From contig KQ959351.1 in the NCBI GenBank assembly GCA_001552765.1, positions 1 through 57,257 of the forward strand: a stretch of DNA of 57,257 bases. Reading direction: 5' to 3'. Positions within the stretch are counted from its first letter, which is position 1. Each line of letters starts with the position of its first letter. The translations under genes and the position numbers were made by a program. The notes beneath the pieces were generated by a model, which ran no database searches, was not told the DNA's origin, and saw nothing but the letters and a program-made list of their open reading frames with translations. Positions 8,338 to 18,108 of this stretch are shown here, one piece after another. Origin of the DNA: Bacteroidales bacterium KA00344. GTDB lineage: Bacteria > Bacteroidota > Bacteroidia > Bacteroidales > Bacteroidaceae.

Positions 8338-8500
8338 AATTGAGGATTGGTAGATTACCTGGAAACGAACTGCAAAACTATGGAACTTTCAGCCCTCATA
8401 GTTTTGCAGTTGTAGTTTGATCATCAATATTCGCCCTATCTTTCAGGCTGGCTTATCTATTGATGATTATCTTCCTTAGAGCATGTTCCAATCCTCAATT
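8338..8500. repeat. Nested inverted repeats between the two MFS genes
   Basis: Perfect 13-bp inverted repeats AATTGAGGATTGG (8338-8350) and CCAATCCTCAATT (8488-8500) enclose two further hairpins. One has perfect 15-bp arms AACTGCAAAACTATG (8368-8382) and CATAGTTTTGCAGTT (8397-8411); the other has 10-bp arms ATCATCAATA (8420-8429) and TATTGATGAT (8458-8467). Each 15-bp arm contains a -7-like TAGTTTTG, one facing each way, but without a well-placed TTG. The segment could be a three-way-junction RNA leader, an invertible promoter segment, a small non-autonomous element or a terminator cluster. Confidence 0.6.
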
Positions 8501-8527
8501 CATATTTTCTAAATCCAGACTTGAATT

Positions 8528-10150
8528 TTATGCCTGAATGTTGGGCTCCTCAAGACCGAGTCCCTTCTTCTTGTCCACAACCTTGAGGATAAGTCCAATG
8601 ACAAGGGCAGCTACGCCAAGACCGGCCAACATGATGAGCGGCGCGGTGTAGTCGAGCTGTGTAGCATCAACCTCATAGGGGTTGGTTGCATCGATTACCT
8701 TGCCGATGAGCAACGGGAAGAGCCATAGACCGATGTTCTGAATCCAGAAAATCAGGGCATAAGCCGACCCAATGATTTTTGCATCAACAAGTTTTGGCAC
8801 GCTGGGCCAGAGCGAGGCAGGCACCAATGAGAATGATGAGCCTAAAACAAGAATGGTGATATAGGCCACAATGACACCGCCAACCTGGTTCCCCTTGAAC
8901 ATGGGAAGGATGAAAGCAAAGGTAAGGTGACAGGCGATAAGCAGGAGAGAGCCGAGCACCAACATCGATGCGGCCTTGCCTTTGTGGTCTACATAGTTGC
9001 CGAGAATGGGGGTGATACCTACTGCCAACAGCGGGAACACGGCAAAAACAGACTCGGCAGACTGGCGCATATAACCCATATAGCAGTAAATAATGAGCGA
9101 GATGATCGATACACAAAGTACACTATACTTCACTTTCTTATTCTTCATGAAGTTGAACATGAAGGCGGTGATGGCCACGACAAGCATGATAGCATATTGG
9201 ATGATGGTCACCGAAGTAGATGCCCAGAACGAATCGGCTGGAACTTCCGTGAATGTAAGGTTGCACTGCAGCATATTTACCGCATACTTCTGGAATGGGA
9301 AGATGGCGGAATAATAGAGTACGCAGAGCAGCGAAACAAGCCAGAAGCCGCTGCTTGAAAGTATCTGACCGAGGTCGCTGATTTGGAATGAATCTTCCGT
9401 CTCTTCGGCTTCGCCGGTCTGTGCGTCCAGTTTCTTATCCATAAAGAAGTAGACGATGAACATCATCAGGGCAATGCAGAGCAGCACAACACCAAAGGCC
9501 ACCGAACGAGAAACATCGATACTGCCTCCGTATTTAGCGAAGAAGGGAGAAAAAATCATACAGGTAGCAACGCCGAGACGGGCCAAAGCCATCTCTGAAC
9601 CCATTGCCAGAGCCATCTCGCGGCCCTTAAACCATTTCACAATACCTCTGGACACCGTAATGCCGGCCATTTCGACACCACAGCCAAAAACCATGAAGCC
9701 ACAGGCAGCAACCTTGGCAGAGGCGGGCATCCCATCGTAGAAGGGAGAGACGCCGAGTTGTTCGAAGACGGGAATATGGTTGAGATTATTGGTAAACCAT
9801 GTTTCAACACCGCTTCCAATGAAGCTTTCGCTGATGGCATAATACTTCAAAAGTGCTCCAACGAGCATCACAGCACCGGAAAGTACGGCCGTGAAGCGCA
9901 CCCCCATCTTGTCGAGAATGATACCGGCAAAGATGAGAAAGAAGACAAATACGTTAAGGAACGTCTCTGAGCCTTGCATGGTACCGAATGCTGTAGAATC
10001 CCATTCGCGCTCGGTGAGCATCAGGTCTTTGATGGGGGAAAGGATATCCATGAAGATGTATGAACAGAACATGGCCAGTGCCAAAAGCAGCAGGGCTGTC
10101 CAGCGGAGGGTAGCAGAATCTCTGAGGGTGTGTTGAACTTGAGTCGTCAT
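8528..10150 (-). CDS. MFS transporter, MFSD1-like paralogue with an extra membrane segment pair
   Basis: This 540-residue membrane carrier is a paralogue of the adjacent 470-residue transporter. It keeps the loop motif GIILDKMGVRFTA and the C-terminal VVDKKKGLGLEEPN. It is longer mainly because about 60-70 residues are inserted in the middle, after the segment ending QCNLTFTEVPADSFWAS. The insert contains two strongly hydrophobic stretches (around IIQYAIMLVVAITAFMF and YSVLCVSIISLIIYCYMGY). It starts 77 bp after the DPP5-like peptidase gene on the same strand, so co-transcription is likely. Peptide or dipeptide uptake is inferred from family resemblance and context, not shown. Confidence 0.82.
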   Translation of the reverse strand: MTTQVQHTLRDSATLRWTALLLLALAMFCSYIFMDILSPIKDLMLTEREWDSTAFGTMQGSETFLNVFVFFLIFAGIILDKMGVRFTAVLSGAVMLVGALLKYYAISESFIGSGVETWFTNNLNHIPVFEQLGVSPFYDGMPASAKVAACGFMVFGCGVEMAGITVSRGIVKWFKGREMALAMGSEMALARLGVATCMIFSPFFAKYGGSIDVSRSVAFGVVLLCIALMMFIVYFFMDKKLDAQTGEAEETEDSFQISDLGQILSSSGFWLVSLLCVLYYSAIFPFQKYAVNMLQCNLTFTEVPADSFWASTSVTIIQYAIMLVVAITAFMFNFMKNKKVKYSVLCVSIISLIIYCYMGYMRQSAESVFAVFPLLAVGITPILGNYVDHKGKAASMLVLGSLLLIACHLTFAFILPMFKGNQVGGVIVAYITILVLGSSFSLVPASLWPSVPKLVDAKIIGSAYALIFWIQNIGLWLFPLLIGKVIDATNPYEVDATQLDYTAPLIMLAGLGVAALVIGLILKVVDKKKGLGLEEPNIQA

Positions 10151-10196
10151 AATATATATTGTAGTTATTTTCTTTATCGTAAAAGTTGCAATGAGC

Positions 10197-10211
10197 TGCC
10201 CTTATAGGGCA
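10197..10211 (-). terminator. Small hairpin between peptidase and MFS genes
   Basis: TGCCC-TTATA-GGGCA is a 5-bp perfect stem 16 bp past the peptidase stop. It is weak and has no T-tract, so it may only attenuate read-through. Confidence 0.25.
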
Positions 10212-10227
10212 ATTCATGGGTTGTTGA

Positions 10228-12408
10228 TTATTTCTTCAACCAGCGGTCGAGCCAGTTGAAGAACGTGCGCTGCCACAAAATTCCGTTCTGAGGTTTCAGC
10301 ACCCAGTGGTTTTCGTCCGGATAAATGAGCAATTCGGCAGGGATGCCACGCAGACGGGCAGCGTTGAAAGCACCGAATCCCTGATTGGCATTGATGCGAT
10401 AGTCCTTCTCTCCATGTATGCAGAGGATGGGCGTATCCCATTTGTCGACAAAGCGATGAGGACTGTTTTCATAGGTCTTCTTGGCTGCTGCCGTGAGGTC
10501 TTTGTTCCAATAGGCGTCATCATATTCCCAGTTTGAAAACCAAACTTCCTCAGTATCCGTATACATTGATTCAAGATTGAATGCTCCGTCGTGTGCAATG
10601 AAGCATTTAAAACGCTTGTCGTGATGGCCGGCGAGATAGTAAACGGAAAATCCTCCGAACGAAGCGCCTACGGCTCCGAGACGATCTTTGTCTACGTAGG
10701 GCAGGTTATTGACAGCGTCATCAATAGCCGACAGGTAGTCGTCCATGCACTGTCCGGTCCAGTCTTGGCTCACAGCCTCGTTCCATTCGCTTCCAAAGCC
10801 GGGCAGTCCGCGCCGGTTTGGTGCCACGACAATATAGCCGTGCGCGGCCATGATAGACATATTCCATCGGTAACTCCAGAACTGGCTTACCGGACTTTGG
10901 GGGCCACCCTCGCAGAATAATAGGGTGGGATATTTCTTGTTCGCATCGAAATGAGGTGGCAGGATAATCCATACCAACTCCTCTTTGCCGTCAGTGGTCT
11001 TCACCCAACGCTGCTGCACGGTGGGCAGGGCAAGCTGTTGGAAGAAATATTTGTTTTCGTCGGTAATCTTGACAACCTCCGATTTCTTTTCTTTCTTGCT
11101 TGGTGTGAGCACGTAGAGGTCATCGGGGTGGAGGAAAGAATGGCGACTGACAAGCAGTTGCTTGCCGTTTCCCATCATCTGCAGGGAGCCATAGTCGTGC
11201 CATCCATCGGTGAGCTGCATCACGTTGCCGTTCAAATCTGTTTGGTATACCATCTCCGTGCCATGCCATACTCCGAGGAAGTAAAGCGTTTTAGAGTCCG
11301 GTGCCCAGCAGAAATCATCGACATTGGAGTCGAAACTCTCCGTAACGTATTTCTTTTCGCCCGTTTTCAGATTGTAAACGCACAGGCGGTTGCGATCGCT
11401 TTCATAACCGTTGCAAGCCATGCTCTGCCAAGCGATGTATTGTCCGTCGTCAGAAAACTTCGGATTAATGTCGTAACCCACGTTCAAATCGCCTGCCTGA
11501 CGATTTATAGCTTGGTTGCGCATGCTTTTGGTGGGATCTGTTTGGGGCTCTTTGTAGTCTGCGGGCTTACAAATGTTCTTGGTTTCGCGGGTTCCTATAT
11601 GATAAAGGTATATATCCGCGTCGGTAGAGATGGCATAGTTTACTCCCGTCTTTTTGCGTGAGGTGTAGGCCACCTGCTTGGAGTCTTTGCTCCAATCTAT
11701 CTGTTCAATACCACCGAAAGGAGCCGTCGGACATTCGTAAGGCTCGCCCTCCATAATGTCTATGCCTTCGGAAACCGAATTTCCGTTCACCTCGGCAAGG
11801 AATGGATGGGGAATAGACTCCACATAATGATCCCAATGGCGATAGTTCAAATCCGTAATCAGTCGGCCGGTAGCCTTGGGCAGGTCGGCAGGATTTTTCT
11901 TGATACTCTCATGATATTCCAGACTCTTGATGAGGATGACGTGCTTGCCGTCGGGCGAGAATTTAAAGCCATCGATGTCTGTTTTTGAATTGGTGAGCTG
12001 CATACGATTGCTGCCATCGGCGTTCATTTTCCAGAGTTGCCCGTCTCTCAGGAAAGCAATCTTTTGTCCGTTTTCAATCCATGCGGCATCGCTCTCATTC
12101 TTAGCATCGTTTGTAAGCTGTGTGGGCGTGTATATTTTCTTTCCGGGTTTGGTGGGTTGGACAAAAAGCATGGTGTGGCTTTTGTTCTCTTTCACACTGT
12201 AATAAGTCACCTGATACACTACATGTTTGCCATCGGGAGAAACTTGTGCGCTGCCGATTCGTCCCATTGCCCAAAGCGCTTCGGGCGTCATGAGGTCACT
12301 GTTTACAGCTGAAAGTGAAGTGGTATCTTTCTTAATCATGGTTTGTGCATTGGCTTGGGACTGGTTTAAAAGCATAATACCCAATGCCAGAGCTATCGCT
12401 TTGTTCAT
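10228..12408 (-). CDS. S9 family dipeptidyl peptidase, DPP5-like, exported
   Basis: A serine peptidase of the prolyl-oligopeptidase family, expected to release N-terminal dipeptides in the periplasm. A signal peptide covers about residues 1-22 (cut near ANAQ). A beta-propeller region with repeated D-G-x-x elements (SPDGKHV, SDDGQYI, APDSKTL) spans about residues 45-470, followed by an alpha/beta hydrolase domain. The catalytic triad reads Ser583 (GASFGG), Asp669 (HGEKDYR) and His701 (ENHW). The Ser-Asp and Asp-His distances (86 and 32) almost equal those I recall for Porphyromonas gingivalis DPP5 (85 and 32), which prefers hydrophobic P1 residues. The 726-residue length fits. Two MFS transporters follow on the same strand. 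Confidence 0.9.
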   Translation of the reverse strand: MNKAIALALGIMLLNQSQANAQTMIKKDTTSLSAVNSDLMTPEALWAMGRIGSAQVSPDGKHVVYQVTYYSVKENKSHTMLFVQPTKPGKKIYTPTQLTNDAKNESDAAWIENGQKIAFLRDGQLWKMNADGSNRMQLTNSKTDIDGFKFSPDGKHVILIKSLEYHESIKKNPADLPKATGRLITDLNYRHWDHYVESIPHPFLAEVNGNSVSEGIDIMEGEPYECPTAPFGGIEQIDWSKDSKQVAYTSRKKTGVNYAISTDADIYLYHIGTRETKNICKPADYKEPQTDPTKSMRNQAINRQAGDLNVGYDINPKFSDDGQYIAWQSMACNGYESDRNRLCVYNLKTGEKKYVTESFDSNVDDFCWAPDSKTLYFLGVWHGTEMVYQTDLNGNVMQLTDGWHDYGSLQMMGNGKQLLVSRHSFLHPDDLYVLTPSKKEKKSEVVKITDENKYFFQQLALPTVQQRWVKTTDGKEELVWIILPPHFDANKKYPTLLFCEGGPQSPVSQFWSYRWNMSIMAAHGYIVVAPNRRGLPGFGSEWNEAVSQDWTGQCMDDYLSAIDDAVNNLPYVDKDRLGAVGASFGGFSVYYLAGHHDKRFKCFIAHDGAFNLESMYTDTEEVWFSNWEYDDAYWNKDLTAAAKKTYENSPHRFVDKWDTPILCIHGEKDYRINANQGFGAFNAARLRGIPAELLIYPDENHWVLKPQNGILWQRTFFNWLDRWLKK

Positions 12409-12470
12409 TGTTGTAGAATAATTTTAAAACTTGCTATGAACTTATGAGGATGTCTTAATTATGATTTAGA

Positions 12471-12533
12471 AACAACAGAAGGCTATAGGCATCTGCCAAA
12501 CACAGAGGTGAGCTGCCTATAGGTATCTGTTGT
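12471..12533 (-). terminator. Terminator of yidC
   Basis: Arms at 12471-12491 and 12514-12533 (outer AACAACAGA/TCTGTTGTT, inner TATAGGCA/TGCCTATA) form a long hairpin just past the yidC stop, with the region read from the minus strand. Confidence 0.7.
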
Positions 12534-12540
12534 TCTGTTA

Positions 12541-14448
12541 TTATCTGTTCTTTCTGCGGTTGAGTTCCTGCTGTTTCTTCCGCTGCGCATCCATCTGCTG
12601 CTGTTGCATTTGCTGCAGAGCCTGCATACGTGCCATCATGCCTTTCATCTTCTGTGGGTTGTTCTGGTTTTCCTTGTAACGCGCTTCGAGAATGGCAAGT
12701 AGCTTTTCCTCATTGGTCGTTTTGCGCAGCATGAACATGATGGCAGCTGACATGATGAGTGAAACAAAGTAGTAGAAGTTCAGTCCTGAGGAGTAGTCGT
12801 TGAAGATGAAGAAGAACATCAGCGGCATGAGATACATCATCCATTGCATGACCTTCATCTGTTCGGCCTGCTGTCCCACCATTTGGTCTTTCTGCATCTG
12901 CATGGTAAACCAGCTGTAAATAATCTGTGCGGAACAGAACAGAATACAGGTCAGCGAGATATGATCGCCTATGAGCCATATATTCTTATGCCATTGGAAT
13001 ACCGGGTCGTAGGTAGAGAGATCTTTCATCCACAGGAAACTCTGTCCGCGCAACTGTATGGCGTTTGGCACAAAGTTGAACATCGCGATCCAGATAGGCA
13101 TCTGGATGAGCATCGGCAGACATCCCGACAGCGGAGATACGCCGTATTTGGCATATTCCGACATCATGGCCTGCTGCTTCTGCATTTGGTCTTCGGGCTT
13201 GTCAAACTGCTTGGTAGCAGCGTCGAGTTTCGGTTTCAGCACACGCATTTTTGCTGAACTCATGTAGCTCTTCTTCACCATCGGGTAGGTAATGGCCTTG
13301 AGCAGCAAGGTTATCAAGATGAGCACCACACCCATTGGGAACCATTTGCTCAGCCAGTCGAACACATAGATGGTAAACCATCGGTTGATGATGCGGAACA
13401 ACGGCCATCCCAAATACACCAGACGCTCCATCTGAAGGTCTTTGCCGAAAGTACTCTCGTTTTCTACGTTTTGCAGCAGTCGGAAATCGTTCGGACCGTA
13501 ATAGAATTCGAGTTCGGTAGGAATTCTGCCACTGGGGTCGAAGAATGTGTTTACGTCGGCCTTGTATAGTTTCAGATATCCGCTTCCTTTCTCCTGCGGA
13601 ATAGAGGTCATTTTTGTGTTCTTGCCAAAATCGGTCTTGGCAATCATCACTGTTGAGAAAAACTGGTTTTTAAAGGCTACCCAGTCGATGTTCTCTTTGA
13701 TTTCCTCATCAATCTTTTCTTTAGAGGCATTCAGGTAGTCGGTGCCACCATCGGTTTCGTGATAGGTGAGGGTGGCATATCGAGCTTCAAATGAGAACCC
13801 CTTTTCTTGCTGACGGGCTTTTTCTTGCCAGTTAATGGCCAGTTTGTTGGCGTTGGGGGCAAAAAGTCCCCCCATGTTCTGTGCCCGGAACTTCATGTGG
13901 AGCATATAGTCCCTGCCCAATGTGTAGGTCAGGCTGATGGACTTGCCTGCGCCGGCCTCTGCCGTGAAGACGACAGTGGTGTCGCTCACTTCCGTGGGTT
14001 GGAAGAACAAGTCGGCGGTGGCGATGTTCATTTCTTTGGCAACAAGCGTGTAGTTGATGCTTTGGTCGTCGCCTTGGAACAGGGTCACGTCTTTGTTCTC
14101 GGTGATGTTGTCCTTATAGTTCTTCACAACAGCTTTTTTCACCTGTGCGCCCTTGGATGAGAAGGTCAGTGCTATCTTTTCATTTTGCAGCACAATGTTT
14201 TCCTCTTGTCCCGACATGGCGGCGTGAAACAATGCGGTCGTGTCTTCCTGAATCTTCTGTTTTTGGGCCTGCTCACGCTTGAACGAGGCTGTTTTGGCAT
14301 CTTGTTCTGCTTTGGCGCGATTAACCTGTGCAATGGAATCTTTTACGAATTGTGCTCTCTGCTCTTCCTTTGAAGGCTGCGAGTACCAGCTGAATCCAAT
14401 GAGGACAACTGCGATAAGTACAAAGCCAATGATTGAATTTTTATCCAT
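12541..14448 (-). CDS. yidC: Membrane protein insertase YidC
   Basis: It inserts and folds proteins in the cytoplasmic membrane, alone or with SecYEG. The start chosen is MDKNSIIGF, giving 635 residues; a longer frame begins inside pyrG and adds 18 hydrophilic residues before the natural first membrane segment. The layout is one N-terminal membrane helix, a large periplasmic domain (about 50-350) and the conserved C-terminal insertase core of five helices. The core includes MIQMPIWIAMFNFVPNAIQLRG, whose arginine lies in the hydrophilic groove. The C-terminal tail is Gln/Met/Lys-rich (MQALQQMQQQQ). It follows pyrG by 34 bp and is probably in the same transcript. Confidence 0.97.
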   Translation of the reverse strand: MDKNSIIGFVLIAVVLIGFSWYSQPSKEEQRAQFVKDSIAQVNRAKAEQDAKTASFKREQAQKQKIQEDTTALFHAAMSGQEENIVLQNEKIALTFSSKGAQVKKAVVKNYKDNITENKDVTLFQGDDQSINYTLVAKEMNIATADLFFQPTEVSDTTVVFTAEAGAGKSISLTYTLGRDYMLHMKFRAQNMGGLFAPNANKLAINWQEKARQQEKGFSFEARYATLTYHETDGGTDYLNASKEKIDEEIKENIDWVAFKNQFFSTVMIAKTDFGKNTKMTSIPQEKGSGYLKLYKADVNTFFDPSGRIPTELEFYYGPNDFRLLQNVENESTFGKDLQMERLVYLGWPLFRIINRWFTIYVFDWLSKWFPMGVVLILITLLLKAITYPMVKKSYMSSAKMRVLKPKLDAATKQFDKPEDQMQKQQAMMSEYAKYGVSPLSGCLPMLIQMPIWIAMFNFVPNAIQLRGQSFLWMKDLSTYDPVFQWHKNIWLIGDHISLTCILFCSAQIIYSWFTMQMQKDQMVGQQAEQMKVMQWMMYLMPLMFFFIFNDYSSGLNFYYFVSLIMSAAIMFMLRKTTNEEKLLAILEARYKENQNNPQKMKGMMARMQALQQMQQQQMDAQRKKQQELNRRKNR

Positions 14449-14482
14449 AGTTGTTGTCGGAGCTGTCAGCTCCTGATGTTTT

Positions 14483-16114
<1,632 letters not shown>

Positions 16115-16127
16115 TTATAATTTCGTG

Positions 16128-16158
16128 CAAAGGTAGTATATTTTTGCGAGACGCACAA
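16128..16158 (-). promoter_or_regulatory. Promoter of pyrG-yidC
   Basis: On the minus strand, TTG (16158-16156) and TACCTTTG (16135-16128) are separated by 20 bp, about 40 bp upstream of the pyrG start. Confidence 0.75.
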
Positions 16159-16239
16159 CAAATCAAAATGAAAGTTTGGGACTTGATAAACGAATTAAAG
16201 AAAAAATGTTAACATGCCAATATTTCATACAATAATTAT

Positions 16240-16247
16240 TAACTTTG
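16240..16247 (+). promoter_or_regulatory. -7 box upstream of the DUF3078 gene
   Basis: TAACTTTG lies 56 bp upstream of the chosen ATG at 16304. No well-placed TTG was seen. It excludes the longer in-frame start at 16214. Confidence 0.5.
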
Positions 16248-16303
16248 CAAACAGTATGCACTTAGTTTCTCATGTTGTTTTTAACAACCATACAGTTATC
16301 TCG

Positions 16304-17572
16304 ATGAATAAATATAGGTTTGGAAGTATATTATTAGCGTTTATATTGTTTTTCCCTTCATGGGTTTGGGGGCAGCGACATTATCGCCCAACGCGATACG
16401 CAGTGTCTTCGCGCATCAACACCTCAAACTATCTGGACTCGCTCAAAGTTTTTGAAGACTCGCTGTTTCGCGAGGATGTGCGGGTGGCTCCAACGCTTAC
16501 CAAGCAGGATATGGCCCCGTTGTTTCTTCCGCTCACGTTCTACAAGCATATCAGCCGTAATGCTTTCTTCATAAATGAGAAGCTCTCGCCGTTGGACGAG
16601 CAGTTGCTCAGTGTGTATCTGCACCGCCCGGACATGGTGCAGGCCACCCAGAGCGAATTGGAGAAAGCCGGTCCCACGCTGGCTCCGAAGACCGTTACCG
16701 ACGAGCCTACAGTGATGGTTCAGCAGCCGTCGGCCAAGGAGCCGGAAGCCCTGCCGGTAGATGTGGTGGTGCTGAAACCCAATTTCTGGACCTATTCGGG
16801 TGATTATTATCTGCAGTTCATGCAAAACTATGTTTCGAGCAACTGGCACAAGGGAGGAGTGAGTAACCAAACTATGGAAAGCTCCCTGACCCTCAATGCC
16901 AATTACAACAACAAGTCGAAGTTCAGATGGGAAAACAGGCTGGAAATGAAGTTGGGTTTCCAAACAACCAAAGGTGACACCTTGCACAAGTTCAAGCCCT
17001 CCACCGATATGTTGCGCTATACGGGAACTGTGGGGGTGCAGGCGACCAAGCGTTGGTATTATACGCTCCAGTTGGTGGCGAATACGCAGTTCATGCGAAA
17101 TTATCAGACCAATCGACGCAATGTATTGTCCGACTTTGCCTCGCCGCTCAACCTCAATGTGTCACTTGGTATGGACTACGAGTTGGATTGGTTTAAAGGA
17201 AGGTTGAAAGGAAAGGTACACTTGGCCCCTATTGCCTACAACTTCAGATATGTGAGCCGTTTAGCCCTCGCAACGCGTTACGGCCTTGATGAAGGCAGGC
17301 ACACGTTGCACGACTACGGATCTCAGATGACGATAGACTTTAAATGGAAGTTTGCCGATAACTTTATTTGGCAGACACGTCTCTACGGCTACACCACCTA
17401 CAAGCGCGCGGAAATAGAGTGGGAAAATACGCTCACCTTCCGTTTCAACAAGTATATCTCTACCAAGGTGTTCGTTTATCCTCGTTTCGACGATGCGCGC
17501 AAGCGCGACGACCATCATGGGTATTGGCAGCTCAAGGAGAATTTCTCTCTGGGATTTTCGTATGATTTTTAA
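16304..17572 (+). CDS. DUF3078 outer-membrane beta-barrel protein
   Basis: A protein of unknown function, probably an outer-membrane barrel. From MNKYRFGS it has 422 residues with a clean signal peptide ending at VWGQ. The middle region is variable. The C-terminal 260 residues begin with NFWTYSGDYYLQFMQNYVSS and contain the DUF3078 pattern: NWHKGG, then an N-rich repeat of alternating hydrophobic residues typical of membrane strands (SLTLNANY, RWENRLEMKLGF, TDMLRYTGTVGV). It ends in aromatic FSYDF, a usual C-terminal barrel signal. It is divergent from pyrG and has its own -7 box. The role is unknown; structural or transport functions cannot be separated here. Confidence 0.8.
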   Translation: MNKYRFGSILLAFILFFPSWVWGQRHYRPTRYAVSSRINTSNYLDSLKVFEDSLFREDVRVAPTLTKQDMAPLFLPLTFYKHISRNAFFINEKLSPLDEQLLSVYLHRPDMVQATQSELEKAGPTLAPKTVTDEPTVMVQQPSAKEPEALPVDVVVLKPNFWTYSGDYYLQFMQNYVSSNWHKGGVSNQTMESSLTLNANYNNKSKFRWENRLEMKLGFQTTKGDTLHKFKPSTDMLRYTGTVGVQATKRWYYTLQLVANTQFMRNYQTNRRNVLSDFASPLNLNVSLGMDYELDWFKGRLKGKVHLAPIAYNFRYVSRLALATRYGLDEGRHTLHDYGSQMTIDFKWKFADNFIWQTRLYGYTTYKRAEIEWENTLTFRFNKYISTKVFVYPRFDDARKRDDHHGYWQLKENFSLGFSYDF

Positions 17573-17639
17573 CGAAGGTCGATGGGAAACAGGACTTTCA
17601 AGCCGACTTTATAACGTTTGAAAAATAAAGACAAACAGT

Positions 17640-17708
17640 CGCTCATATTTCGCTTATTTGAAATCACAAAACAAATGATTTGAAATATCGGAAATATGAG
17701 CGTTTTTT
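17640..17708 (+). terminator. Long hairpin terminator after the DUF3078 gene
   Basis: Perfect 12-bp arms CGCTCATATTTC (17640-17651) and GAAATATGAGCG (17691-17702) enclose a nearly perfect second pairing (ATTTGAAATCA with TGATTTGAAAT). T-rich sequence (TTTTTT) follows at 17703-17708. Confidence 0.85.
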
Positions 17709-17780
17709 ATAACTCGCTGTAACTTAGATAATTGCGCAAACGAGAGTGAAAATCGTCACTCCGTATTGCTATATGTAATC

Positions 17781-17890
17781 GCGATTGAGCCTTAAACGCT
17801 CTGCGATAAGGGCTTAGTCGCAAGGTCGTTAGAGCTTATCGGCACCCTCGATGAGCCTTAACCGTAGTGCCGATAGAGCCTAATCGCAAC
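17781..17890. repeat. Array A: five tandem 22-bp dyad repeats
   Basis: Five units of exactly 22 bp start at 17781, 17803, 17825, 17847 and 17869. The typical core reads GCGATnAGnGCnTAATCGC, for example GCCGATAGAGCCTAATCGC in unit five. The units are degenerate and contiguous. The same family occurs at 35239-35370 and 45872-45981. The array lies between convergent genes, 70 bp after the DUF3078 terminator. No ORF or known element explains it. Confidence 0.85.
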
Positions 17891-17901
17891 CCTTATGCAG
17901 T

Positions 17902-17933
17902 TTTGGCGATGAGTCGGTTGTGTCTTAGGTTTG
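17902..17933 (+). promoter_or_regulatory. Promoter-like site just after array A
   Basis: TTTG (17902-17905), a 20-bp spacer and TAGGTTTG (17926-17933). A transcript would start near 17940 and run towards the 3' end of the convergent phosphodiesterase gene, giving an antisense or small RNA. No plausible protein follows; a 108-codon frame crossing here starts inside the array and resembles nothing. Confidence 0.45.
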
Positions 17934-18108
17934 CAAAATCGGGTATTTTTCCTTGTAAAAGCCGGATGGAAACATCTGGAAGCAAAGTTTTGAAGCACCG
18001 GTTTTTGGTGAACAAATTTTTACATATTCCTATGGAGTTGCGCTGTCTTTCAAACAGAAATTGGCATGGGGGAGCGTGGCAGCTCTCGGCTGCAGGCGCA
18101 CATCGGGT

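Noticed and set aside
17781..17890. CRISPR array
   Set aside because: The 22-bp units touch each other without spacers, vary in sequence and have no cas genes nearby. The same holds for the arrays at 35239 and 45872.
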